64,000 nucleotides of DNA from Scolanthus callimorphus (lineage: Eukaryota; Cnidaria; Anthozoa; Actiniaria; Edwardsiidae). The stretch lies in contig CM066924.1 in NCBI GenBank assembly GCA_033964015.1, positions 2,896,251 through 2,960,250 of the forward strand, in the 5' to 3' direction. The notes under the pieces are model-generated. The model worked only from the letters and a program-made list of their open reading frames with translations, was not told the origin of the DNA and searched no databases. A program made the translations under genes and the position numbers. Shown piece after piece: positions 45,127-57,900 of the stretch. Position 1 is the first letter of the stretch; each line of letters begins with the position of its first letter.

Positions 45127-47700
45127 CTGGAAAAGAAAAAGCGGAAAAGTACATTGATTGCTTAGTCAATACTGTAGTACAAGCATTTTTTTTCAAGAAA
45201 ATTGTTACAGAGTAAGAGTGTGAGGGCCGTACAGAAAATCACGGACCGCAAATTTTCTCCGCAATTTTTTACAGCCAAAAAGCCCGTTGCGCGTGGGACA
45301 AAAATGGTGAACAATTAGAGAATCCATATAACTTGTGGTACTAAACGAAAGACAAGCTACGCCATAGTATGACTAGGTTAGTTTACATTGTATAGACTGG
45401 GTACCCTGTGTACACTGCCTCGTGTTCTTTGAGCATGCTCCCTAAGATCATCGTTCATGGTCCCGGCGCCATGGCCGCCATATTGTAATAAAGTGTTCCT
45501 GGTGGATCGATCAACCCGAGTCATTTCCTCATTCAAATATGGCGCTAAGTGTTGCAGCGTTACGACGCTCGCTTCTCGCCGCTGTAGCCTGGATTTGATT
45601 CCCGGCAAATTAGGGACCGGTAATTATTTATCGCCTGGCTTGGGGCGATAAATAATGCTCTGAAAGGGGGGAACACAATAAATTTCTAGCAAGTTCTAAA
45701 TCATGTATCTATATCATGAAGAATGCGATCTTCTGTTTCTGCAAAACGTCGGAGGTTCCTTTCATCATGATTCGTTATGTACAAAGCAGCAGTGCATGAT
45801 ACAGGTCTTCAGGTCCAACTTAAACACTTCACAGATCAAAGAGCCGCCCCCCCCCCCCCCCCCCTCCCTCCCCCCCCCCCCCACGGCAGGGGGGTGACTC
45901 GGGGTGACCCGATACCGTAGAATATAGGGACAGTAGATCTCGTTGCTGATTGGCTGACAAACTCAAGTGGGAGGATAAAGCGCTGATAAAAGGAGTTATA
46001 GTTTGTTTCTTTGTACTAGCTTTATACCGGAAATCTTTTTTGGGCGCAATTCATGTCTTTGACGACTCCCATAAGAATTGCCCTTTTTAAAGTGCCACAA
46101 GCACGAAATTTAGATGCTTCCTTTCTGTGAAAATTGCATTTCATTTAGCTGTTAGACTGAGATTGAAATACGCAATTTAGTTTGGAATTTCCAATCGCCA
46201 AAAGACGACTTTAGCTTACATTATCGTAGCAAATATGACTGTCAACCATCGGACGCTCTTGTAATCAAGATAAACGTAAAGCCGCAAATGAGAAGCAACT
46301 TAAAAAAGCAAAAAAGTTACAAAAAAGTCTCGTGATCCATGTGGGTATCATAACTATAGACTCGAATTCTGGACTATAACACGAATGGTGGACTGATTTG
46401 CATATATTTTTGTGTCCATCACATACGTACCACATCTTACACCGCATTCTAATGTCCTTGTTTACGATCTCTATGCAGCCTTCTGCTATCCATGGATGTT
46501 TGTCTTTTCCCTCCATCTGTTCGCCTTTTTCACGAGTCACCAAGAGTTTTGGAACAAATCGCACTTTCACTGTTAGAACTCTGTGACGCTAAGACGCTAA
46601 TACACTAGCCAGAGCGTGTTTACAAGTTGCGATTGTAAGCCTTTTTATGAATCAGTGTCACGTCGCGCATTACCGAATTTTTCACAAAAGCGGGTGAGTT
46701 TTATTGGCTAAAAAGTTCACACTAATAAAATATGATACAAAAAGGAAGTGTGGGTTCTAATTTCTCGAGCTGTGTGCTATTGACATATCAAGATAGTTCC
46801 CTTGAAAATGTGTCGACTTTCTCCAACTTCCTTATAAGGAAATATCTACATACCATATTTGGAATCCCAGTAAGTTTTTCACTATTTCTATTGGCCTAGA
46901 AAGCTTAAAACTCAAAACTCAAAGATACTCGAGGAAAGATACCATGTGCATATTCCACTGTGTTGTTCACGGTCAAGAGCCTGGCAACAAGGTAGACAAG
47001 ATACCACAGGAAGCCCGGTCAATCTCTAGAATGGCGACACTGCTATCTTGATATGATGTTTACAAAGGGAGTGCTCTTGAGCCGCGCACTGAAATATCTC
47101 CATAACAAAGCCAACAAGGTTTTCTCTGTCTCGGAAGACTATGAAATAAAAATCAAAGAGTGTTCTAACTTCTTGATTTGTGCGCTATTGAAATACCATA
47201 ATCAGATCCCCTACTCGAAATCCAGGCCAGTGCCCGATTTGCCAGTATCAGCCCTTCCATATATTCAAACGGCTAAGATATTGTAGGTGGATAATGTCCG
47301 AGGATGAGAAATGGTACGAAAATAAACAGTTGACAGAACTTGGACTAGAAATTCCGACCAAAACACTGACTACGATTTGAAGAATTATAAGTGTGAATTC
47401 TTTCTTTAGTTTCGGCCGCCTTGTTGCCAACCTGTGTCCAATTCAACCGATAGGAACTGGGACTACTATACACGTTTTTGCGCGCCCTTGATACCCGATA
47501 CCCCCTTCATAGAGTTCTCGCATTTCTCTCTCTGTTCGATTCGCACTGCTTTTGCCAAGTGAGGAAGTTTTCTTCTCTACAAACGGCGTTTTTGACTGTT
47601 TTTGTATCCTGATTGCACGGATTCAGTAGTTCGAAGCTTTTAGGAGTGTCGCTACTACATTTGGACTGTTGATCGTGCCGAGCGAGTGGTCTTACAAGAG
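45127..47700. other. Between the two spliced genes; no gene supported
   Basis: Holds a tRNA-like SINE fragment (45550-45606), one end of the AGGGACCGGT family (45613-45660) and a C-run (45846-45882). Minus-strand frame 46265-46570 and plus-strand frame 47053-47286 are open but match nothing I know. The missing first RING exon of the TRAF-like gene should lie here or further right. Confidence 0.4.
45550..45606 (+). repeat. Possible tRNA-derived SINE fragment
   Basis: GCGTTACGACGCTCGCTTCT followed ~25 bases later by GGATTTGATTCCCGGC, a B-box-like T-arm (GGTTCGANTCC class). No complete cloverleaf. It directly precedes an AGGGACCGGT-type repeat end. Confidence 0.35.
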
Positions 47701-48213
47701 GCTTCTTATTACAAGAGGTTGGTAAATATTTCTCTATGTTGGTAAGTGTTATACCTTCGATTGTTACGCGAACAGTTTTTGCTTTGTAAAATCTCGCTTC
47801 TCATCTGCCAGATATCCTATTTTTTTATACAATTACTTTGCTTTCTTGTTTGTTTGGCCCGTAAACCGTATCTCTTATGGGCGGAAAAGGGACTTAATGC
47901 TGAAGCTTATGCAAGTTCCGAATTATGAATGGTGCTACAGAAAACCTCGGATTTCCGGCTTCCTTTGGCAATTCAGCGCCGGGGAATTAAAGCGGCACGG
48001 TTTTAAAACATTGCTCGTCTAAGTAAGTGCAATTTCATCCTTCTGCACCCCCTGAAAAGGACCACAATAAAAATAATCCTGTGGTGTTTTCGAATGAAAT
48101 GCGCAACTATAAAGCATATTATTAGACCAACAAGAAAGCCGATGACAATGGCACCTTGTATGAGAGCTTAGGCATCGGATATAAAAATGATCATGTTTCT
48201 GTTTCAATTTTAG

Positions 48214-48435
48214 AATATGGATAATTCAGATGATCTTCGAACCTTGAAGAAAACATTCATCTTCTTTGAACATAAATTGCCTAAAAGCATACCACGGAGG
48301 AACTTCTTAGACAAACTTAAAAAAAATGGAATGGCGGCAGAATTTGACATCCCGCGGTCAGCAAATGTGTTCCAGGTGAAACTGCATTTAGTGCAAGGAT
48401 TGCCAGTCCTTCAAGATGTTGACCTAAACAGGTAG
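48214..48435 (+). CDS. Possible first coding exon of the long gene, or a small ORF
   Basis: ATG at 48217 follows a good acceptor (TGTTTCTGTTTCAATTTTAG). It encodes a 72-residue, Lys-rich, mostly helical-looking peptide (FIFFEHKLPKSIPRRNFLDK...). The frame ends AGG-TAG, and AACAG|GTAGTT could be a donor at 48431. Splicing there leaves phase 2, which does not fit the next exon I recognise (phase 0 at 48922), so an exon may be missing or this piece may be separate. A 5' non-coding exon could end at the GTAAGT near 47741. Function unknown. Confidence 0.4.
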   Translation, partial: NMDNSDDLRTLKKTFIFFEHKLPKSIPRRNFLDKLKKNGMAAEFDIPRSANVFQVKLHLVQGLPVLQDVDLNR

Positions 48436-48921
48436 TTCATATTAAATGCATTACCATATAAGCAAAGAAATAAGAGTAGAACCCCACTTCCCCACTATCT
48501 TGAACTCAGTTATCTCGAAGTTCATGCTATATTGAACTAAAATTTACTTACTTAACTTTCTCTTGGTTTGTTTACCAGTCATTTTCCATCAGCTATCTGA
48601 AACCCCTAATTGTGTCTCCCTTCGGGATAGTTTTTTTTTCTGCAGTGAAGTGACATCTAAAACATGTAAACAGAAATGTATGTAGAAGATAACAGTCTGA
48701 ACAAGCACCCCAAAAATTTTGTGGTAGGGGTGTGCCACTTAGTTTCTGATAACCTGACTGTGTACAGACCCCCCCCCCCCCAAAAAAAAAGTAGTCCATA
48801 CAAGGGAGTAGCCTAGTTTATAATAGATTTGCTATGTTGACTTCTGATTAAAGGAGCCATGTGCGCAGTTGTTGGTACCAAACCGAAACCACCAGAAAAT
48901 GGTTCTCACTGAACCCTAAAG

Positions 48922-51900
48922 CAAAATTGGATACCCGCACCTTCTGGACATTTCAATCCTAAAGTATGGCTTGATAACATTTTTGCTATTCATGGTTGTA
49001 GTATTGTGTTATACAAGTCGATTGAGAGTGGGGCAAAGATAAAGGAAGTTGGCCGGGGGATTCCAAATGGAAAGGGGTTGGAGAAAATGTATAAAGGATC
49101 CAAAAGCGATAAAGTCATGCTGCATGCTGGCCCTTCAAAGAGTAAGTATAGACAAACTTATAATATTATATATAACTGAAAATATCCAGAGGGTTTGAAA
49201 TTATCCACACACCCGTATAAGATATGCCTAGACATTTTCGTTTTACACCTAACAAAATATTAATATTATATTATTTCTTCTAGCTTTTTCACTTTATCCC
49301 GTATTCAGGGATGTCAACCCTGCCGCTTGAAAACCAAAATAATATTGGGCTTTTGAGACGGGAAAATACCTAAATATGTCTAAACTTGCAGTATTTTAGC
49401 GTTTTTTTATAAGGTCCAGAAGCATAAGCAAACCTTTTTCAAAGATTTTTCAAAGAATAAACCAGGAGTTTTTACTTAACAACGTCCTGGAGACCGTGAG
49501 ATGAGTTAAAAAACAGGGAGACTTTCCTGGCAAACCCAGGAGAATTGCAACGTCCCTGATATTCACAGAAATGCATTCCCTGACCCATTTTCACTAAACC
49601 TCAAATTTTTGAACAGGACTTTGTTTAAATAGGATGCCCCAAAGCATTGCAATGTGCAATATTGCAACTTATGTAACATACTTTGCCTTGTTTTTGCTTG
49701 TCACTTAATCACCCAAATTAATGTTGAGTATATTGCTAATGTGAGCAGTTTTTTTTCTTTGCACTGCTCAAAGGGGTGCAAATTTAGCTAGCTCCCCTTT
49801 TTTGTGGGCCACCTAACTTTTGAATTTGGTTGCAACAAGAAGACTCAATATTATAATATTCAATTTAATCTGCAGAACCTTCAAATGACCTAAGCGGAAG
49901 TGATGATGATGATGGTGATGATAACAACAGTGATGACTGTGATGATGATGATTATGATGGTGATGATGATGACGAGGGAAATAGTTTGGGTAAGATTACA
50001 TTAACTCATTAAAAGTGTAATAAAGATTACAAGATAACAATTAGTCTGGCATTTTACTAAAGCCCAGATTTGCTTGCCTGCAAAATGTATATGCTTTCTG
50101 ATTTTTTGTTGTTGTTGTTTTTTGCAGATGTTTTTCCTGACTCAAAATCACTCTTGCCAAAATAAAAAACAAATAATAACATGTACTTTCCTCCTTTGAA
50201 ATATATTTCACTGACAATGGCTAAAATATGATTTAAACTTTTATAAACCCACTTTTCCGCACCAAATTCCTGCCCATGTTCTAACGTGGTCATTATTATT
50301 TTCATTGGTGAGGTATAAAATAAAATTAGTGTGTTTTTAATGTATTGACCATTTCAGAGGTTGCATAAAATAAATATGGCATTTTTAGCTAGGGTGTTTT
50401 CCTGTGACACCCCAAGATTGAAAGATTAATATGTTATAGGCCTACGGTACTCTGATTGTAATTTTGTTAATTTTTTAGCTAAACCATCCTACAAGCAGCA
50501 TGCTGTTACCACCCCTACTACTAGTTCATCAAGTAAGTATTGTGACCTTTATGTGTATGGTATTTTCTCAAATTTTTGTTTTGAGAAACTTTGACTATAG
50601 AAGAACCATAGAAACGAATCTAAACTAAATTGTGCACATTTTATCCAAATTCATGTGGCAAGATTAGGACTATTATATGAATCTGGATGTTCAATTTTAT
50701 AAGGATGTACGAGAATTCAAAACTTCTTTAGTAATGTTCATGGAAAGTATGAAGATCTACTATAAACATGGACTCTTAATGATTAAAAGCACATGCTTGT
50801 GAGACTCATTTTGTTAAATTAATTCACTGTTAACTGTCTCAATGAAAGAACTTTGTTCTGACTGGTGGCTGATGGGACTCATAATTATTTTGCATCATTG
50901 TAAGAGTTTTATTAATTACTAGGAAAGCCAGTATCAAGAACACACCTTCCATCACAAGGTGAGGACATGATTATAATTCATTCACAACATGTGGCATAAA
51001 AATGTAAAACAAATTGACTTGGCCCTTATTATTTGTTGGGTTGATGTTTGTATGAGCTGTCATTACAACTGTTGATTTAGAGGATTTTATACATCCTAAC
51101 TTTTTGTCAACATTTCTCTATATAGTAATTGTTTGACTACATGACCACTCACTTCATGACCACTCACTTCCTTAATGTATATCCTTGACTTCAGATTTAT
51201 TTTCAGAACATTCCAGTGGATCAAAAAGCTCTTCAGGTGAGAACATGATTACCACAGCCATAAAAATGTTTTATTGATTGAAAGATTAATATGTTATAGG
51301 CCTAGCTATGGTACTCTGATTGTAATTTTGTTCATTTTTTTAGCTAAACCATCCTACAAGCAGCATACTGTTACCACTCCTACTACTAGTGCATCAAGTA
51401 AGTTTATTGTGACCTTTTATGTGATGGTTATATTTTCTCAATTTTGTTTGAGAAAGTTTGACTAGAAGAACCATTAGGAACTTTGTCTAAACTTTGCGCA
51501 CATTTTATCCAAAATTCATGTGGCAAGATTAGGATTATTATATGAATCTGGATGTTCAATTTTATAAGGATGTACAAGAATTCCAAACTTCTTTAGTAAT
51601 GTTCCTGGAAAGTATGAACATCTATGAACATGGACTCTTAATTGTGCTTGTGAGACTCATTTTGTTAAATAATTCACTGTTAACTGTCTCAATGAAAGAC
51701 CTTTGTTCTGACTGGTGGCTGATGGGACTCATATTTTGCATCATTGTAAGAATTTTGTTAATTACTAGGAAAGCCAGTATCAAGAACATGCCATCCATCA
51801 CAAGGTGAGGACATTCGAGTATAATTCATTCACAACATGTGGCATAAAAATGTAAAACAAATTGTTGACTTGGCCCTTATTATTGGTTGGGTTGATGTTG

Positions 51901-54900
51901 TATGAGCTGTCATTACAACTGCTGATTTAGAGGATTTTATACATCCTCTAACTTTTTGTCAACTTTCTCTAGTAATGTTTTGACTACATGATCACTCACT
52001 TCCTTTTCCTTGACTTCAGATTTATTTTCAGAACATTCCAGTATATCACAAAGCTCTTCAGGTAAGAACATGATATACCACAGTAAACTTCAGCCATAAA
52101 AATGTTTTATTTCATCTTGGTAAAAAGTAACAGAGACAAATCTGAGGGGGCAACATACTTTTGTTTCTTACCTCAATGACCTGGGTTTGCTTCTTGACTT
52201 TTGTAATTAGGGATTTTTCTTTTCTTCTTGAGTTGTGGGTGCTCATTGTGTGTGTTGAATAAAATTTCGCATTTCTTTTGCATTTCACCTCTCTAAGATG
52301 GGATGATAAACGAGGTCACAACATACACAGCAGTATGTCCTTCTTTGACTCAGTGTTCCCTTCAAAACTTCAAAGTTGAGGGCTCTGAAATTTGATTGTT
52401 TGCATAAATTCAAAAGAAGAATCACACTTCCCACACCTGAGCTGGGATGTCTAATAATTCTGGGTAGGATTCCCCTTACTTCCATCCGAGATGCCTAATA
52501 ATTCCCAGGTGGGAACATGGGATTCCAGCTCAGAATTACTGAGTCCCCTTTGAGCTGGTATGTGTTATAACCCCAGGTGGGAGTGTAGGTTCCTCCAACA
52601 ACATACACAGCAGTATGTCCTTCTTTGACTCAGTGTTCCCTTCAAAACTTCAAAGTTGAGGGCTCTGAAATTTGATTGTTTGCATAAATTCAAAAGAAGA
52701 ATCACACTTCCCACACCTGAGCTGGGATGTCTAATAATTCTGGGTAGGATTCCCCTTACTTCCATCCGAGATGCCTAATAATTCCCAGGTGGGAACATGG
52801 GATTCCAGCTCAGAATTACTGAGTCCCCTTTGAGCTGGTAGTGTTATAACCCCGGTGGGAGTGTAGGTTCCTCCTGCAGCAATAGGAGATCCCAGATGCA
52901 ATTTGTCAGCTGAGATCCTAGAAATCCCACCTAGGATCCCACCTTGTCCTGTCCAATAATCCAGCGGGATCAAGGCTGAGATCCCATGTCTGATGGGAAC
53001 TCAATGAAACCTGGGATTCCATCTGGCATTAAAAAAAGAGTATACATATTTTCCAATATCTGAGATATTTTGCAGATCAATAGACCAATAGGCTAACAAT
53101 GCATGTACAACTTGTTATGGTGTCAAGTAATTCTCCAATAACTTTGCAGTCTTACTAATAGGGCCATGAGAGTTATATGATCACAGGGTTCCATCCTGAT
53201 AACCATAAGATATTATTAAACAATGTTGACGTGAGAAAGGCCTTATTGAAGGTCTCAGTATCTTTAACAATTTTGTTTTGGATTTTTTTATCTAAATAGG
53301 AGAAAGTGACAGCAATCCAGAGTGGAACAGCCCACTTGCAAAGACAGGTGAGCTCATCTTTTATATTTAATTTGTTTACAGTCTGAACTCATTTGCATAA
53401 GCAGGATCTAGATTCAGAATGTTCGAAAGAGCTTGAAAATAATCAGCTGAAGGAGAGCCTTTAATGCCACAATAATCCAGTTGTTTGTAAAAACCTGAGT
53501 AGAGCGCCTCCATGTTCAAATTCCACTGCGATGCGCGTGAGATGTCTTCAATCACCAACAAGCTGACAAATATTGTCGCAGAACCAAATCGCCCGGCATT
53601 CACACCGTGCGATATAATGACGTCGAGCGTGTCGCATGCGATGATCGTGAGCGAAAATCGTACAGTCGAAATCGGCCTAGTAATTGATACCGATGAGATA
53701 ATATCTTCGAGGAATTCAGAAGAGGTGTCAGTCATATTAAAAAGATGGTTATTTGCTTGTTTATTGTAGACCGCAAGTTGAACAACGATAGCCAGGACAA
53801 GGGGAAAAAGATGTCAAACAGTCAAAGAACAGTGATGACTGCTGTCAGATTTTAAACCACTTTGATGGTGATGTTGGACATGTAGGTAAGAAGGGCACCC
53901 GAGAAAAAAATGTATCGTGAGCTGAACCACGATGTTGTGACATTCTATGTTTGTGAATTTTGATTGACAGCATAGAAGAAGGCGAGGGCATAGGGTTGGT
54001 GATTTCCATACATTTTTTGCTTGTTGCTAAGGCCATGCCACCTCTTCTACTGTTCATTGCCGCTGTGAGGTCACACCCTTTGCAAACTCCTGCATCGAGA
54101 CAGCCCTTCAGGAAATCCATGATCCGCCCCTGTATTATAATGACTACTACTTACTTTTCTTTTCTCTGTTATTATTTGTTGAAGCTGGCAGAGTAACAAA
54201 TATTGGGTATTATGCCATGTATCGGTTAAGGACCCAAATCTGGTTCAATCGGTACATTGGAGGTGACACTATTGTCATGGAGAACTTTTTTGAGGCAAGT
54301 ATTCTACTACTAGCTGATGTATAGTGATCAAGCAAGTTGTCTTGTTTACGATCATTACAACTTCCGTTACATATTATTTTACACATTCGTCTTAAAATCA
54401 AAGGTGAGCAAACAGAAAATTACTACAATAGCATCGATTCAAAAGAATTCTGGAAAAGGTTTCATCTGCAGACAGTTAGTGAAGAGGCGAAACAATCTAA
54501 TTTTATGGACGTGCAAATGCAGACACATGCATTTACAACACAGGGCTTAGTTTACTCGTCAGGTTTTGTTTCAGCTGTTTATTTGTTACAAAGGATGAAC
54601 GCATTGCATGTACAGATAAAAACGTGTTTGACTCCATCTGCCCTGATCAATTGGTATTCCCCCATTCTCGAACCCAGAGCTCTCCGTTTCGTCACCTCGC
54701 GGGGAGGCGATACATGCCCACGAGATTTCATGTAGAGCGCACGCCCCAACATTCAAAATCAGCCAATCGAAGGCCTTGAAATGGATGTCCTGAGAGCCTC
54801 CTCTGCGAGCAGACGAGCCGGGGGAGCTCTGGGTACGAGAATATTATTCCTCCTTTCCTAATAGGGACGTCGGAACGCCCTCTTAAATGGCAAGTGGCTA

Positions 54901-57900
54901 CTTGTTGTAATGACGAAAGAGGACACACTGTCAAAAGAAAGCTTGGAATTTTTTAGGTAAATATAGACATTTCAAGTAATTTATGAAAGGAATCAAGGGC
55001 AGTGCTGTAGAATGATGTGTATATCTATTTCATAGCTATTATAGCTCATAATTTGTAAGCCCCTGCCTAAAAAGTTATCGCTTACCTAGGATACCTTTTC
55101 CCTTATTGTATATGGTGCCAAAGAAAACAAATTGACGTTGAACGTTGAGCATTCATTATTTGGAGCTCCATTACACGACAACCTGCACAACGTTCGTTTA
55201 TCAAGAACCACCGGAGCAAACGTAATAAATTGGCGAGGAAGTACTTTATCATATCTATGTGTGGGCAGATCATCGAAGGCCATATCATTCACCTTTTCTG
55301 ACTTCCAACCAAGCTAAAAGCCGCTGCGGCGTAAAAGCTTCCAGGAGAATTATAACTCACCTTTTCCGTAGATTACTTCCGGTCAGAAAAAGCTTGAAGC
55401 AAAAATGATTGTATGAATTTCAAAACTCGTCGGCCAAAACAATTACTAACTGGGAACATCCCGCTAGATAAGCCTTCAGGTAGAGTAAGGTAGTGTAGAA
55501 CAGGAGCTTGCGAATTACGAGCACCTCGTACACTGGTACAAAAAGTACAGCTTTATTAAGTGCCCAAAGTAGCCAGTGCCTGATTTGGTATTTCAAGGCC
55601 CGCACCTTTTTACCCGCACCTGCACCTTCTACCCGCACCCACACCTTCAACCCGTACTCCCACCCGCGACCATTAGACAGACTCTATCTAAAGCGTTTCA
55701 TATATGACGAGTATTAGTTTCTGCGTTAATATAATGTCCGTTAAATTAAGAACATATGTTTCTTCTTACTACAGGGCGTTTCAGAAGCTAGAAAATATTC
55801 AAGCATTTTTAAGGCCGCTTGTTGTGATCGTCTTTGACAAGAACGAGATCGAACTTGAAGGTATAGTGGGAGCATTTTAGCAACTAACGTATTTACTCGA
55901 ATAAGCACCTCAACCTGACCCAAGAAATCGATAAGCAACACCCCTGAAAATCCTTGATGAAGCTTTTTGGAGTAACTGCGGTTCATAAAAAAGGTTCTAA
56001 AAACAATTCAGACATTACCTCGCGTATTGGCGGCCGTCATGGTTCGCATTGTCATGGCACAGCCCTCTAGGACTACACCAGAACTCTCATAATCTGCGCA
56101 CACTGCACTGTGGCGCTCAGCAGGGAAATATACATACATTTTACTCATTGGTTATTAAGAGTTTTTCTTTATTGAGATATATTTCACAACATAAGCCAGT
56201 CTGGTTTTCTATCTTAATTACCTCGCTTTAAGCGGGGGCCATTGAAAATAGCGGACATCAGTCGCACACGAGATAACGATGTTGACTTCTTTATTCCAGA
56301 TATAAATTCAAGTTTCGGCCAAGCCGAGGGATACCCGCAAGTACTGACTCTTGCCCCTAATGTACACGGAAAGTCTCTGGGACTCATAGCCAGGATTAAC
56401 GGTGATAAATTCTAAAATGCCCATTCCATCAAGTACAAGTGAATGCCATATGAAATTTCTTAACTTTAATAGCTTTTCACTGCAGAAATTTAGGGGAGGA
56501 AAATTATCGTGCGCGGCCAAGACTCGGGGACTGGATTAATCTATTGTTATTATGGAAGGGTGGCGTACTCTTGGGTAATTTAAAAGCAAGGTTTAAAAGC
56601 CAACGTCAAAGCACAGACGAAGGAATGAAGCAAAAAACCGCACAATACCACAAAAGTTTGATCAAATCGAATAGTTGTTGCTCACATAAGTATGCATGAA
56701 ACCTAGAACACAATTGTTTCGCAAAATGGCTATCACCAAGGACCAGGCAGATGAGAATGAGTATCCAGCGCAACGTTATGGTGAATCCCTTATACATACT
56801 CACGGACGGGGAGTTCGAGTATCATAATGTTTATGTTTATGGTCAACACGTAACAAAAAATAATATCTCATTATGTTTTGTCCACAGTTAATTGTGGATC
56901 TGCAGGTAGCACCCTACCGATTGCAAAGTTGAAGGAGGCAATGAAACAAGCCATTGCTGCAGTTGTGAATAACAGCTCGTCAAGGTATGTCAAAAATGCC
57001 ATGTATGTAGAATCATCATTTCCTTGCCTTTTTAAAGGAATTGCAAGCAAGATTTTACAAGATCAGAGCACAATCCGCAGAGCAGAAAAACACGTGAAAA
57101 GTGCGTGCGAGCGAATGTCTCATGCGCATGCCGAGCTATGTCGCTAACGTCAATGCGCGGATGTGCTCAAGACGAGAAATTTGGCTTTGAATTGAGCTGA
57201 AGCACTTGGGTGCCACATTGTAAACACTGTAAACACCATATTGGAAAGCAATGCCGTTGCTCAATACAAATACAGTAAGGCCTAGTTTATACGTCGCATT
57301 TAATTAGACGAATTTAACTGATCAATTAAATTCGTCTGTGCGACGTATAAAATGGAGGTTCGTTTTATACGACGAATAAAATAAAACGAAGACATACTTC
57401 AGACGTTGTATACGTCCGGGGTCGACGTATACAACGTCTTGGACGAATTTAATTTTCGACCTTTTTAGGTTCGTTTTATACGTCGCATTTCAGACGAATT
57501 TAATTGCGATAATTAAATTCGTCTGAATTAAATTCGTCCGAAATACGACATATGAACTAGGCCTAAAACCCGCATATAAGAACAAATGGATTAAGAACAC
57601 CAGGCTGAAATTTGCCATTTTAGATACCCGTTTTACAAGAACCTTACAGTATTTATATGGAAGTTGTATTCAGGCCGACCCTGAAATGGGCTGTTCTTAT
57701 ATGCGGGTGTTTACTGTAATCAAGTTGTGGTCGTTAATACATACATACATACATACATACATACACGTTTTATTGATACACGGTAATAGGACGATGAATA
57801 AGCTTGATGGCGCCATCGATGACGTTACAAGAGAGAGGGGGGGGGGGGGGTCACAAATGTATGGTGCCCTTTTCCAGCTTACCGATATTTTTCTTAATGT

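Noticed and set aside
46265..46570. Minus-strand frame as the missing first RING exon of the TRAF-like gene
   Set aside because: It lacks the CPxC pair required before the CGHTFC segment, and phase could not be matched.
54337..54735. 132-codon plus-strand frame as an exon of the long gene
   Set aside because: Part of it (54472-54562) could be phased, but the exon at 54865-54956 fits the phases of both neighbours (0 to 2) with better splice sites.
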